DNA of 47,513 nucleotides from an uncultured Prevotella sp. (GTDB lineage: Bacteria; Bacteroidota; Bacteroidia; Bacteroidales; Bacteroidaceae): assembly GCA_938028745.1 (NCBI GenBank), contig CALIZL010000011.1, positions 1 to 47,513 of the forward strand. The letters are read 5' to 3'. The notes beneath the pieces are model-generated. The model did not search any database. It saw nothing but the letters and a program-made list of their open reading frames with translations, and was not told where the DNA came from. Below are positions 25,994 through 34,783 of the stretch, piece by piece. How positions within the stretch are numbered: the stretch's first letter is position 1; each line of letters starts with the position of its first letter. A program made the position numbers and the translations under genes.

Positions 25994-26841
25994 TGTTTCG
26001 GGTCGTCTATGGTCACAGCCGAGTCTATTTTGTTGGGTTCGGGCTGATTACTTGGTTGTTCGGGTGCGGTTGCACGCATCTTGATTAGTCTAATATTGTA
26101 GATGGGCAACAGTCTAAGTGTAGTCTTCATGCCGCCAAAAGCTTTCTCGTTGTTCAGCAAGAAGTATCCGTTTATCCGCTTGATACCCTGCCGTTCGTCG
26201 TCGTTCAGCTGCAAGGTGAAATGCGAGGGCGATGAGATATGGATGGTCTGTGCCACAACACTGTCGTTGGCAAGGGTCATAGCCATTACCGCCACGGCAT
26301 CGCGAACACCTTCTTGGAAGATAAATTGAACATCGAACTCTAACAAATAGCGGTCGCCCTTATGGAAGCTCGTATCGGCTTTTATGGCGAACGAGTACAT
26401 ATTATAAGGTATCTGACTTGTCAACACCACAGAACGGTCGCCATTCCACACGTTAGCCGTATCGCCCTTAGACGAAAGGCGGTCGTAATTGGCAGCGGCT
26501 CCGCCTAATGCCATTTCTTCTGATTCAAGTCTTTTAGAAAGTCGTTGGTATATATCGTGGAGCATGTTGGTGTTTTGCATGTAGTAAACCATCGACGAAT
26601 CGAACTTCGCTTGGTCTACGCCATGTTTCTTTAATGCGGCCAAACGATAGGCATATTCGTCCTTTCCGTCGCCCATGCTGTTACGCGCCATTGCCCCTGC
26701 AAGATGGTAATCGTAGAGAATGTCTTCCATCTCGCCGGGCTGGATGTACTGGCTAGGCACGCCTGGCTTACAACTTTGGGCCGTAAGCAAAAGCAAAGCG
26801 AACATGAATACGCCAACAATCGTTTTCACCACATTCACCAT
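25957..26841 (-). CDS. DUF4296-type lipoprotein
   Basis: The ATG at 26841 is chosen, one base after the lspA stop, giving 294 residues that begin with a lipoprotein signal ending AQSC (lipidated Cys24). A segment soon after (GEMEDILYDYHLAGAMAR) is characteristic of DUF4296, a Bacteroidetes family. The rest is a beta-rich domain with no known enzymatic motif. Lying next to lspA, the lipoprotein signal peptidase gene, is fitting for a lipoprotein. Function is unknown. Confidence 0.82.
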   Translation of the reverse strand: MVNVVKTIVGVFMFALLLLTAQSCKPGVPSQYIQPGEMEDILYDYHLAGAMARNSMGDGKDEYAYRLAALKKHGVDQAKFDSSMVYYMQNTNMLHDIYQRLSKRLESEEMALGGAAANYDRLSSKGDTANVWNGDRSVVLTSQIPYNMYSFAIKADTSFHKGDRYLLEFDVQFIFQEGVRDAVAVMAMTLANDSVVAQTIHISSPSHFTLQLNDDERQGIKRINGYFLLNNEKAFGGMKTTLRLLPIYNIRLIKMRATAPEQPSNQPEPNKIDSAVTIDDPKQWTNENAMRPTR

Positions 26842-26842
26842 G

Positions 26843-27499
26843 TTATTCTCCGTTAACGTTCTTCTTTCTCGAAAAGCTAAACGAAATGGTTTCCCATTCT
26901 TTTCTACAAAACAAGAAAAGACACACAACCCCAACACTGATGCTTGCATCAGCGAAGTTGAACACAGGACTGAAGAACACAAATTGCTCTCCCCCTTTGA
27001 ACGGGAACCAATCGGGATAGGTGGTTACGATGAGTGGGAAGTAGAACATATCTACCACTTTGCCCGTTAAGAAGTCGGCATAGCCTGTGCCAAAGGGAAC
27101 AAACGAGGCCACCGTAAAGGGTGTGGAGGCATTGAATATCAACCCATAGAACATGGAATCGACCATGTTTCCCATTGCGCCAGCTAGAATCATGGAAAGG
27201 AAAACGACATATCGCGTACGCATGCCTTGCTTTACCACCTTCCAAATGTAACGGGCGATAACGACAATAGCCACCAATCGCAGAATGCTAAGAACCAACT
27301 TGTTGATGAAAGTCATGCCATAGGCCATGCCATTGTTCTCCACGAAGTCGATGTAAAACCAATCCGTAACGTGAATGGCCTCACCTAGCGACATGCTTGT
27401 CTTCACCTCAATCTTGATAACCTGGTCGATGATGAGGATTACAATCACCAATAATATGGCCAAGCGGCCATCTGTCAATAACTCTTTTCCTTTTGCCAT
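26843..27499 (-). CDS. lspA: Lipoprotein signal peptidase (signal peptidase II)
   Basis: LspA cleaves prolipoproteins before the lipidated Cys in the inner membrane. The start MAKGKELL at 27499 gives 218 residues; the in-frame extension upstream is not signal- or domain-like. Four membrane helices are visible. Conserved positions are IDQ (24-26), VENNGMAYG (53-61), NMVDS with catalytic Asp114 and FNFADASISVG with catalytic Asp184. A loop of about 50 residues between the last two motifs is longer than in E. coli LspA (164 residues), as is usual in Bacteroidetes. ileS and lspA are neighbours in many phyla. Confidence 0.95.
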   Translation of the reverse strand: MAKGKELLTDGRLAILLVIVILIIDQVIKIEVKTSMSLGEAIHVTDWFYIDFVENNGMAYGMTFINKLVLSILRLVAIVVIARYIWKVVKQGMRTRYVVFLSMILAGAMGNMVDSMFYGLIFNASTPFTVASFVPFGTGYADFLTGKVVDMFYFPLIVTTYPDWFPFKGGEQFVFFSPVFNFADASISVGVVCLFLFCRKEWETISFSFSRKKNVNGE

Positions 27500-27586
27500 G
27501 AATGGTTTTCTGTTGTTCAGCACAATGCCTTGCGCCCCACAAACCAGTTGCAGGGGCAAGACATCTGTTGTGTTAAGGCGCGTATT

Positions 27587-27967
27587 TTAACGTTTGCGCG
27601 CATTCTTCGACTCCACGCTTAGCGTGGCATGAGGAACGGCCATAAGTCTTTGCTTGGGTATAAGCTCGCCTGTTATGCGGTCGATGCCATAGGTTTTGTT
27701 GGCAATTCGCACAAGGGCTGCTTCTAGCCCAGTAATGAACTTCTGTTGCCGATTGGCCAATTGAATCAGCTCTTCCTTACTTTGCGTTGCACTTCCTTCC
27801 TCCAAAACCTTGTAGGTTGGTGAAGTATCGTCTACATCGTTGCCGTCAGCGTTCATCAAGGTACGCATCATGGCCTCGTAATCTCGGCGTGCAAGCCTTA
27901 GTTTCTCGTTGATAATAACGCGGAACTCTTCTAGTTCCTCGTCATTGTAACGTGTTTTGTTAGCCAT
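27587..27967 (-). CDS. TraR/DksA-family protein without zinc-finger cysteines
   Basis: The 126-residue protein has an N-terminal coiled coil (about 8-85), where DksA family members reach into the RNA polymerase secondary channel, followed by a C-terminal globular segment YGIDRITGELIPKQRLMAVPHATLS (93-117). This segment matches the zinc-finger region of Bacteroidetes DksA homologues, but it has no Cys: the first expected Cys is Asp96. The coiled-coil tip NADGNDVDD (39-47) has acidic residues, though not exactly the DxxDxA motif. It is likely a transcription modulator. It starts 16 bp after the ileS stop. Confidence 0.85.
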   Translation of the reverse strand: MANKTRYNDEELEEFRVIINEKLRLARRDYEAMMRTLMNADGNDVDDTSPTYKVLEEGSATQSKEELIQLANRQQKFITGLEAALVRIANKTYGIDRITGELIPKQRLMAVPHATLSVESKNARKR

Positions 27968-27983
27968 AAGTTAGATAGGGTTT

Positions 27984-30900
27984 TTAGTGAATTATTTTAT
28001 CTATTTGAATGTTCAAGTTAAAGTCCTCGAAGACGATTTCCTTCCCATCGTTGGGCTGTACAAGGAGGTCGTCGGCCAAAACTTGGCTCTTGATGTAATC
28101 GCCAAAGGCCGCCACAGCTGCATCGGTTTGGGCGTTGGGCGCCAAAGTAACCTTTATTCGGTCGGTAATTTCCAGTCCGCTTTCCTTGCGTAGGTTCTGA
28201 ACGCGGTTGATAATCTCGCGCGCCATACCTTCTTTTACCAGTTCATCTGTGAGTTCCACTTCGAGAGCTACAGTCAGATTGCCTTCGTTAGACACCAACC
28301 AGCCAGGAATATCCTCGCTGATAATCTCTACATCGGCCGCCTCAACCGTCACTTCGTTGCCTTCTACCATCAAGTTGATGTTTCCATTGCGTTCCAAGTC
28401 GGCGATGGCCTCCTGGTCCAAAGTTTCCATTTGGGCGGCGATACCTTTCATCAGCTTACCAAACTTCTTACCCATTGTACGGAAGTTGCACTTCACTTTC
28501 TTAACAAGCATGCCCTTTCCGTCTTCAACGAAGTTCAGTTCCTTAACGTTCACTTCGCTCATAATGAGGTCTTCCACTGCCTCGATGTGCGTTCTTTGAC
28601 GTTGGTCTACGGCAGGAATCATGATTTGCAGCAGGGGCTGGCGCACCTTGATGTTTACCTTACGGCGCAAAGCCAACACCATTGAGGTTATCTTTTGAGC
28701 CATTTCCATGCGCTCTTCCAATTCGCGGTCGATGCACTTGTCGTCTGCAACGGGGAAGTCGGCCAAATGAACCGATTGCAAATGCCCACGATTGGTCGCC
28801 CTTGTAAGGTCGAGATACAACTGGTCGGCATAGAATGGGGCGAACGGAGCCAACAGTTTGGCCACTGTTTCAAGGCATGTATATAGTGTTTGGTAAGCAC
28901 TGAGCTTGTCTTGGCTCATCTCCTTACCCCAGAAACGTTTGCGATTAAGGCGAACATACCAGTTACTGAGGTCGTCGTTCACAAAAGTATCAATCAACCT
29001 ACCCGCCCTTGTGGGGTCGTAGTCGTCCATTTCGCGCTCCACACCCTTAACCAAAGAGTGCAATTCCGACAGAATCCAGCGGTCAATCTCCGGGCGTTCG
29101 TTCAGAGGAACGTCGGGTTGACTGTAATCAAAGCCGTCTACGTTGGCGTAGAGAGCAAAGAACGAATAGGTGTTATAGAGCGTTCCGAAGAGTTTTCGGC
29201 GTATTTCGTCAACACTTTCGGCATCGAATTTCAGGTTGTCCCAAGGCTCCGAGTTGGTAAGCATGTACATGCGAACTGGGTCGGCACCATATTTCTCCAT
29301 CATTTCGAAGGGGTTCACCACGTTGCCAACGTGCTTGCTCATCTTATTTCCTTTGGCATCGAGCACCAATCCCGTAGAGATAACGTTCTTGAAAGCCACA
29401 CTATCGAACACCATTGTTGCGATGGCGTGCAGCGTAAAGAACCATCCACGTGTTTGGTCAACGCCTTCGTTGATGAAGTCGGCAGGGAATGCAATGCGTT
29501 TGTCTATGAGTTCGGCATTCTCGAAGGGGTAATGCACCTGTGCATAAGGCATTGCTCCTGAGTCGAACCACACGTCTATGAGGTCTATTTCGCGCTTCAT
29601 GGGCTTTCCTGCCTCACTTACTAGCACAATATCGTCAACATAAGGACGGTGCAAGTCTATGCGTTCGTAGTTGTCTTGCGCATAATTGCCAGGCACAAAC
29701 CCTTTTTCTTTAAGCGGATTAGAAGGCATGCGACCTGCTGCCACACTCTTTTCAATCTCCGAATATAGTTCTTCGAGCGAACCAATACATATTTCACGAC
29801 CGTCTTCGTCGCGCCAAATGGGTAGTGGCGTTCCCCAGAAACGCGAACGCGAGAGGTTCCAATCGTTGAGGTTTTCTAGCCAATTGCCAAATCGACCCGT
29901 ACCTGTTGATTCGGGTTTCCAATTAATTGTCTTGTTCAACTCGAACATCCGCTCTTTCTTTGCGGTTGAACGGATAAACCAACTATCAAGTGGATAATAC
30001 AAAACGGGCTTGTCTGTGCGCCAGCAATGGGGGTAGCTGTGCACATGTTTTTCTATCTTGAAGGCCTTATTCTCGGCCTTTAAGTCCATGCAGATAGACA
30101 CGTCGAGCGTCTCGTCGGCGTCGGTCAGCGTTTCATCGTATGCGTTTTTCACATACCTTCCTGCGTATTTGTTCCATTCGGGCAGGTTAACGTACTTGCT
30201 AACGAAGTCGGCATCGAGGTCTTCCACCTTAAAATACTTGCCTTCTAGGTCAACAACGGGTCTTTCTGCTCCCTTCTTATCCACCAACACAATGGGCGGA
30301 ACGCCTGCCTTACGAGCCACGAGCGCATCGTCGGCACCGAAGTTCGGGGCGATGTGCACAATACCCGTACCGTCTTCGGTGGTAACATAATCGCCCAATA
30401 TAACGCGGAACGCGCCCTCTTCCATCGGCGAAATAAATGGCAGCAGCTGATGATAGGCAATGTCTACAAGTTCAGTGCCCTTGTAGTTGGCTATCACTTT
30501 CCAAGGTATAACCTTATCGCCTTTCTTATAAGTAGAAAGCTCCACGTCTTTACCTGCCTCGTTGAAATAAGCGTTAAGGCGCGCCTCGGCCAACACAACT
30601 GTGATGGGGTCGCCCGTGTAAGGATTAAAGCTTTGCACGGCAGCATAGTCAATCTTCGGACCAACACACAGTGCAGAGTTGGCGGCTAGGGTCCAAGGAG
30701 TGGTTGTCCACGCCATGAAGTAAGCCTTTCCCCATTGTTCCCATTCGGGTTTGGGGTTCTTTATCTCAAACTGGGCGGTAACGGTAGTGTCTTTAACGTC
30801 GCGATAACAGCCCGGAAGGTTCAGCTCGTGCGAGCTAAGTCCTGTGCCTGCTGCTGGCGAATAGGGCTGTATGGTATAGCCCTTATATAGCATATCCTTG

Positions 30901-31424
30901 GTGTACAGCTGTTTCAAGAGCCACCAAAGGGTTTCGATATACTTGTTATCGTAGGTGATGTATGGGTTGTCGAGGTCGACAAAGTACCCCATTTTCTCGG
31001 TAAGTTCGCGCCATTCGGCCGTGTACATCATCACATTCTCACGGCATTTCTTGTTGTAGTCAGCAACGGAGATGTACTTAGCAGACTCTTTGTTGTCGAT
31101 GTCTGCCTTGGTAATGCCCAATTCTTTCTCCACTCCAAGCTCCACAGGCAAGCCGTGCGTGTCCCATCCAGCCTTTCGTTTCACTTGGAAACCCTTCATC
31201 GTCTTATATCGGTTGAATGTATCTTTGATGCTTCTAGCGAGTACATGGTGAATGCCCGGATGTCCGTTGGCCGACGGAGGCCCTTCGTAAAAGACGAATT
31301 GTGGACATCCTTCTTTTTCGTCTATCGTCTTATGGAAAATGTCGTTCTTCTCCCACTCAGCCAACACGTCTTTGTTGGTCTGCGTAAGATTAAGTCCTTT
31401 GTACTCGGCAAATTTGTTGGCCAT
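27984..31424 (-). CDS. ileS: Isoleucyl-tRNA synthetase, eukaryote-like (IleRS2) with GIHH signature
   Basis: IleRS charges tRNA-Ile. The product has 1146 residues. The class I nucleotide-binding motif, normally HIGH after PPxANGxx, reads GIHH (57-60) in PPSANGHPGIHH. The second motif is KMSKH (694-698). An editing domain follows the N-terminal Rossmann half, with GTGIVHIAPNFGADD, and the anticodon-binding region is long. Eukaryote-like features include GWDTHGLPVE and GVDQTRGWFF, so this is the type 2 enzyme, which is less sensitive to mupirocin. Leader of the long minus-strand gene run; promoter boxes at 31466-31497. Confidence 0.97.
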   Translation of the reverse strand: MANKFAEYKGLNLTQTNKDVLAEWEKNDIFHKTIDEKEGCPQFVFYEGPPSANGHPGIHHVLARSIKDTFNRYKTMKGFQVKRKAGWDTHGLPVELGVEKELGITKADIDNKESAKYISVADYNKKCRENVMMYTAEWRELTEKMGYFVDLDNPYITYDNKYIETLWWLLKQLYTKDMLYKGYTIQPYSPAAGTGLSSHELNLPGCYRDVKDTTVTAQFEIKNPKPEWEQWGKAYFMAWTTTPWTLAANSALCVGPKIDYAAVQSFNPYTGDPITVVLAEARLNAYFNEAGKDVELSTYKKGDKVIPWKVIANYKGTELVDIAYHQLLPFISPMEEGAFRVILGDYVTTEDGTGIVHIAPNFGADDALVARKAGVPPIVLVDKKGAERPVVDLEGKYFKVEDLDADFVSKYVNLPEWNKYAGRYVKNAYDETLTDADETLDVSICMDLKAENKAFKIEKHVHSYPHCWRTDKPVLYYPLDSWFIRSTAKKERMFELNKTINWKPESTGTGRFGNWLENLNDWNLSRSRFWGTPLPIWRDEDGREICIGSLEELYSEIEKSVAAGRMPSNPLKEKGFVPGNYAQDNYERIDLHRPYVDDIVLVSEAGKPMKREIDLIDVWFDSGAMPYAQVHYPFENAELIDKRIAFPADFINEGVDQTRGWFFTLHAIATMVFDSVAFKNVISTGLVLDAKGNKMSKHVGNVVNPFEMMEKYGADPVRMYMLTNSEPWDNLKFDAESVDEIRRKLFGTLYNTYSFFALYANVDGFDYSQPDVPLNERPEIDRWILSELHSLVKGVEREMDDYDPTRAGRLIDTFVNDDLSNWYVRLNRKRFWGKEMSQDKLSAYQTLYTCLETVAKLLAPFAPFYADQLYLDLTRATNRGHLQSVHLADFPVADDKCIDRELEERMEMAQKITSMVLALRRKVNIKVRQPLLQIMIPAVDQRQRTHIEAVEDLIMSEVNVKELNFVEDGKGMLVKKVKCNFRTMGKKFGKLMKGIAAQMETLDQEAIADLERNGNINLMVEGNEVTVEAADVEIISEDIPGWLVSNEGNLTVALEVELTDELVKEGMAREIINRVQNLRKESGLEITDRIKVTLAPNAQTDAAVAAFGDYIKSQVLADDLLVQPNDGKEIVFEDFNLNIQIDKIIH

Positions 31425-31465
31425 ATTCTATACCTTATTTTATACGTCTTTGTTTATACAAAGCG

Positions 31466-31497
31466 CAAAGGTAAGAAAAAAAGTTATTATAGCCAAG
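31466..31497 (-). promoter_or_regulatory. Promoter-like boxes upstream of ileS
   Basis: TACCTTTG (31473-31466, minus strand) matches the -7 consensus, with CTTG (31497-31494) 20 bp upstream as a one-mismatch -33 box. The ATG at 31424 is about 40 bp downstream. Confidence 0.5.
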
Positions 31498-31630
31498 TAT
31501 AGGTACGAAAAAGGCTATATAGCCAGCGGTGTGCAATTGTTGAATGCCCAATGTAAGGGCGAATGCGCAGACAAAAGCACAAGTTAATGGGGGTGTATGC
31601 AACACCCTACAATTGTTTTTCGGCGCTACT

Positions 31631-31662
31631 CTTGCCCAATAAGGCATTTTTTAGTAAGTTTG
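31631..31662 (+). promoter_or_regulatory. Promoter-like boxes upstream of the phosphatase gene
   Basis: TAAGTTTG (31655-31662) matches the -7 consensus, and CTTG (31631-31634) lies 20 bp upstream. The ATG at 31689 follows after 26 bp, with AAGGA just before it. Confidence 0.5.
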
Positions 31663-31688
31663 CACTACACATTATTATATATAAGGAC

Positions 31689-32183
31689 ATGGAAGATAGA
31701 AAGAGAACCAAATTGTTGTTCGTGTGTTTGGGTAACATTTGCAGGTCGCCTGCTGCCGAAGGCGTGATGAAACAGGTGTTGCTAAACAAGGGAATGAGCG
31801 ACTTGTTTGAAGTAGATTCGGCTGGAATTGGCGGTTGGCATGTGGGCGAACTGCCCGATAGCAGGATGCGTAAATGCGGTGCGACTCGCGGTTACAACTT
31901 TAACAGCAGGGCAAGACAATTCGATACCGACGATTTCAAAAGGTTTGATTACATCTTCGTGATGGATAACGACAACAAAAAGATGCTGTCGCAAAAGACA
32001 AACAACGAGCGCGAACTAGCCAAAGTGAAAATGCTAATAGACTATGCAGCCAATCATCCCAAGGCGAAACTTATACCCGACCCATATTATGGCGATGAAA
32101 AAGACTTCGATTATGCGCTCGACCTCATCGAAGATGCCACCAACACGCTAGCAGATAGGTTAGCCAAAGGCGGCGAATTATAA
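31689..32183 (+). CDS. Low-molecular-weight protein tyrosine phosphatase
   Basis: This enzyme removes phosphate from tyrosine residues. The ATG at 31689 gives 164 residues; it is preceded by AAGGAC and places the P-loop near the N-terminus, as in the family. The P-loop CLGNICRS has nucleophile Cys13 and Arg19 (CX5R), followed by PAAEGVM. The general acid is the Asp of DPYYG near residue 137 (LIPDPYYGDEKDF). In other bacteria such phosphatases reverse BY-kinase autophosphorylation; a BY-kinase gene is 12 kb away at 44453, so the partnership is only inferred. Confidence 0.94.
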   Translation: MEDRKRTKLLFVCLGNICRSPAAEGVMKQVLLNKGMSDLFEVDSAGIGGWHVGELPDSRMRKCGATRGYNFNSRARQFDTDDFKRFDYIFVMDNDNKKMLSQKTNNERELAKVKMLIDYAANHPKAKLIPDPYYGDEKDFDYALDLIEDATNTLADRLAKGGEL

Positions 32184-32363
32184 CCAAATTAAGCGACATT
32201 ATACCAGTGGCAGCCCTATTGAGAACGTGTGCAAACATGCTATTACTAACACATTAAGGCACGCCTAATAGGTATTTGGCAAACAAGCAATTGAGAACAA
32301 AAGTCTTAACTTCTACTGCTGATGCTTTCCAACGCATCTAAACACGACAAAGATTTATAGACA

Positions 32364-34529
32364 ATGAAGAATGACGAGATGAACCTGGCCTGGCAGTTTG
32401 TGAAGAACACGGGCGCAAGCATATTCTTAACAGGTAAGGCAGGAACAGGGAAAACAACCTTTCTGCGTACACTTAAAGACAAACTTCCTAAGCGAATGGT
32501 GGTGGTTGCGCCTACGGGCATCGCCGCCATCAATGCCAATGGCGTAACCATTCACTCGTTCTTCCAACTTCCCTTTGCGCCATACGTACCCAATTCCACC
32601 TTTAAGGCTGAGGGTATCTTCAGGGTTAGCAAGGAGAAACAGCGCATATTGCGAACTCTCGATTTGCTGGTGATTGACGAAATAAGTATGGTGAGAGCTG
32701 ATTTGCTCGACTCGGTAGACATGGTTCTGCGCAGGTATCGCGACAGGAGCAAGCCTTTTGGCGGCGTGCAACTCTTGTTAATTGGCGACTTGCAACAACT
32801 TCCGCCCGTGGTTAGGGACGAAGAGTGGATCATGCTAAGCAAATATTACGACTCGCCTTACTTCTTTTCGAGCCTCGCCCTCAAACAAATGGGCTACATA
32901 ACCATTGAATTGAAACATGTCTACCGACAAAACGACCTGGATTTTCTTTCTCTGCTGAATAAGATACGCGACAACAAGGCCGACCAAGACACGTTTAACC
33001 AACTAAATAGCAGATACATACCCAACTTTGTTCCACCTGCTGGCACTGATTACATTCGCCTTGTAACGCACAATTACCAAGCGCAGAGCATCAACGAAAG
33101 CAAATTGGCCGAACTACCAGGCACAAGCAGGCATTATAAGGCTAGCATCACGGGCGAATTTCCTGAACAATCGTTCCCCACCGAGTTTGTGTTGGAGCTG
33201 AAAGAGGATGCCCAAGTGATGTTCGTTAAGAACGACAGCACGGGCAAAGGGCGTTATTACAACGGCATGCTGGGTAAAGTGGTGTCGACAACTGCCCAAG
33301 GCGTAACCGTGAAAGGCAACGAAACAGGGGAGCTGATAGATCTACTGCCCGAAGAATGGACGAACGCCAAGTACGTTTTAAACAAGACTACGCACGAAAT
33401 TGAAGAAGAGATAGAGGGTACTTTCAAGCAGTTTCCCCTGCGATTGGCATGGGCCGTAACCATACATAAAAGCCAAGGACTGACCTTCGAGCATGCCATC
33501 ATCGACGCGCAACACTCGTTTGCCCACGGACAAACATACGTTGCCCTGAGCCGCTGCAAGACATTGGAGGGTCTTGTGCTGAGTTCGCCGCTCTCTACAA
33601 GTGCGGTCATCTGCGATGAAAAGGTGCATCAGTTCAACATCGACGCCTCTGCGCGCCAACCCAACAGCGAGTTGCTTTCTCAGATGCAGCGTGCATACGA
33701 AGTGAATTTGATTGACGAGCTGTTCGATTTCCGCCCCATTGGCATCGCATTCGAACGCATTACGCGCTTTATCGACGAACATTTCGCTCGCAAATACCCA
33801 CGCTTGCTGCAAGAATATCGGCAAGCAAGACCTATTTTAGACGAAATTGTAGCTGTGGCGGCTAGGTTCAGATTGCAATATACACAGATGTTGGCCACTC
33901 AACAAGGGCAAGAATTAAGCGACGAAGTGTTGCAACGCATCCGTTCGGGTGCCGAATACTTTCATAAACGTTTGGCTTTGCTCGTGGAGATGCACCGAAA
34001 AAACAAGATAGAAACCGACAACAAGGCTTTAAAGAAAACGCTAAAAGAGCGATATGGCGATGTGCAGGAGGCCTTAGACTTTAAGTGGAACCTGCTGAAA
34101 TACGAAAGTAGAGAGGATGTTTCGTTCAACGTGGGCGATTATCTTTCGGCCAAAGCCAAACTGTTGTTGGGTGCAATGGATGGCGATAAGCCTAATGCAA
34201 AAAAGATAAAAGAGGTAAAGCCGAAAGTAGATACAAAGTTGGCTACATTTAACCTCTATCGTTTGGGCATGAGCATAGACGAGATTGCCAAACGACGCGA
34301 ACTGACAACCAGGACCATTCATTTGCATTTGGTGCATTATGTAAGGGAGGGACGCTTGTCTGCATCGGAGTTTGTGGACGATAAGAAACGGCAAGAGATT
34401 ATCCGTTTCTTAATAAAACATCACGAAGAGAAGAAGAGCTTAACCGAGATAAAAGAAGAAGTGAGCCCGAATATAACCTACGAAGACATCCAATTTGTGA
34501 TGGCTGAGTATTATAGGGAGAACAAATGA
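32364..34529 (+). CDS. Pif1/RecD-like helicase with C-terminal helix-turn-helix domain
   Basis: The product is a 721-residue superfamily 1 helicase. Walker A is GKAGTGKTT (24-32), APTGIAAINANG is motif Ia-like (48-60), Walker B is VIDEISM (103-109), then GDLQQLPPV, KHVYRQND and the C-terminal WAVTIHKSQGLTFEHAIID and YVALSRCK motifs. A C-terminal domain, about residues 625-720, contains a helix-turn-helix (YRLGMSIDEIAKRRELTTRTIHLHL), a combination frequent in Bacteroidetes. Likely role is DNA unwinding in replication or repair. It is a single gene on this strand; two minisatellites lie directly after the stop. Confidence 0.93.
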   Translation: MKNDEMNLAWQFVKNTGASIFLTGKAGTGKTTFLRTLKDKLPKRMVVVAPTGIAAINANGVTIHSFFQLPFAPYVPNSTFKAEGIFRVSKEKQRILRTLDLLVIDEISMVRADLLDSVDMVLRRYRDRSKPFGGVQLLLIGDLQQLPPVVRDEEWIMLSKYYDSPYFFSSLALKQMGYITIELKHVYRQNDLDFLSLLNKIRDNKADQDTFNQLNSRYIPNFVPPAGTDYIRLVTHNYQAQSINESKLAELPGTSRHYKASITGEFPEQSFPTEFVLELKEDAQVMFVKNDSTGKGRYYNGMLGKVVSTTAQGVTVKGNETGELIDLLPEEWTNAKYVLNKTTHEIEEEIEGTFKQFPLRLAWAVTIHKSQGLTFEHAIIDAQHSFAHGQTYVALSRCKTLEGLVLSSPLSTSAVICDEKVHQFNIDASARQPNSELLSQMQRAYEVNLIDELFDFRPIGIAFERITRFIDEHFARKYPRLLQEYRQARPILDEIVAVAARFRLQYTQMLATQQGQELSDEVLQRIRSGAEYFHKRLALLVEMHRKNKIETDNKALKKTLKERYGDVQEALDFKWNLLKYESREDVSFNVGDYLSAKAKLLLGAMDGDKPNAKKIKEVKPKVDTKLATFNLYRLGMSIDEIAKRRELTTRTIHLHLVHYVREGRLSASEFVDDKKRQEIIRFLIKHHEEKKSLTEIKEEVSPNITYEDIQFVMAEYYRENK

Positions 34530-34590
34530 TTAGTTGACGAACGGGTAAGTGTTTGGTTTAGTAAGTTGGTGGGCAAGCCTTATTATATTA

Positions 34591-34660
34591 TCTAGTTCTT
34601 GCTAGTTCTTCTAGGATTTCTAGCTCTTCTAGGTTCACTAGGTTTTCTAGATACTAGCCC
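34591..34660. repeat. 9-bp CTAG minisatellite
   Basis: Seven or so imperfect units of about 9 bp, each starting CTAG (for example CTAGGATTT, CTAGCTCTT, CTAGGTTCA, CTAGGTTTT), lie after the helicase stop. No gene is supported. Confidence 0.75.
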
Positions 34661-34695
34661 AACTTGCACAACTTATCCATCAGTAGGCGCAGCCA

Positions 34696-34783
34696 TTTTT
34701 TCACCTTTTCACCTTTTCACCCTTTCACCCTTTCACCCTTTCACCTTTAACCCACCTTTTCACCCTTTCACCTTTTCACCCCC
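34696..34783. repeat. 8-bp TTTTCACC minisatellite
   Basis: About nine units of TTTTCACC or CTTTCACC, with one irregular unit in the middle, end at the 3' end of the ABC permease gene. The permease stop codon (TCA on this strand, 34776-34778) is part of the last unit. Confidence 0.85.

Noticed and set aside
26842..26982. Upstream start for the DUF4296 lipoprotein at 26982
   Set aside because: The added residues are an out-of-frame reading of lspA; the ATG at 26841 begins a proper lipoprotein signal.
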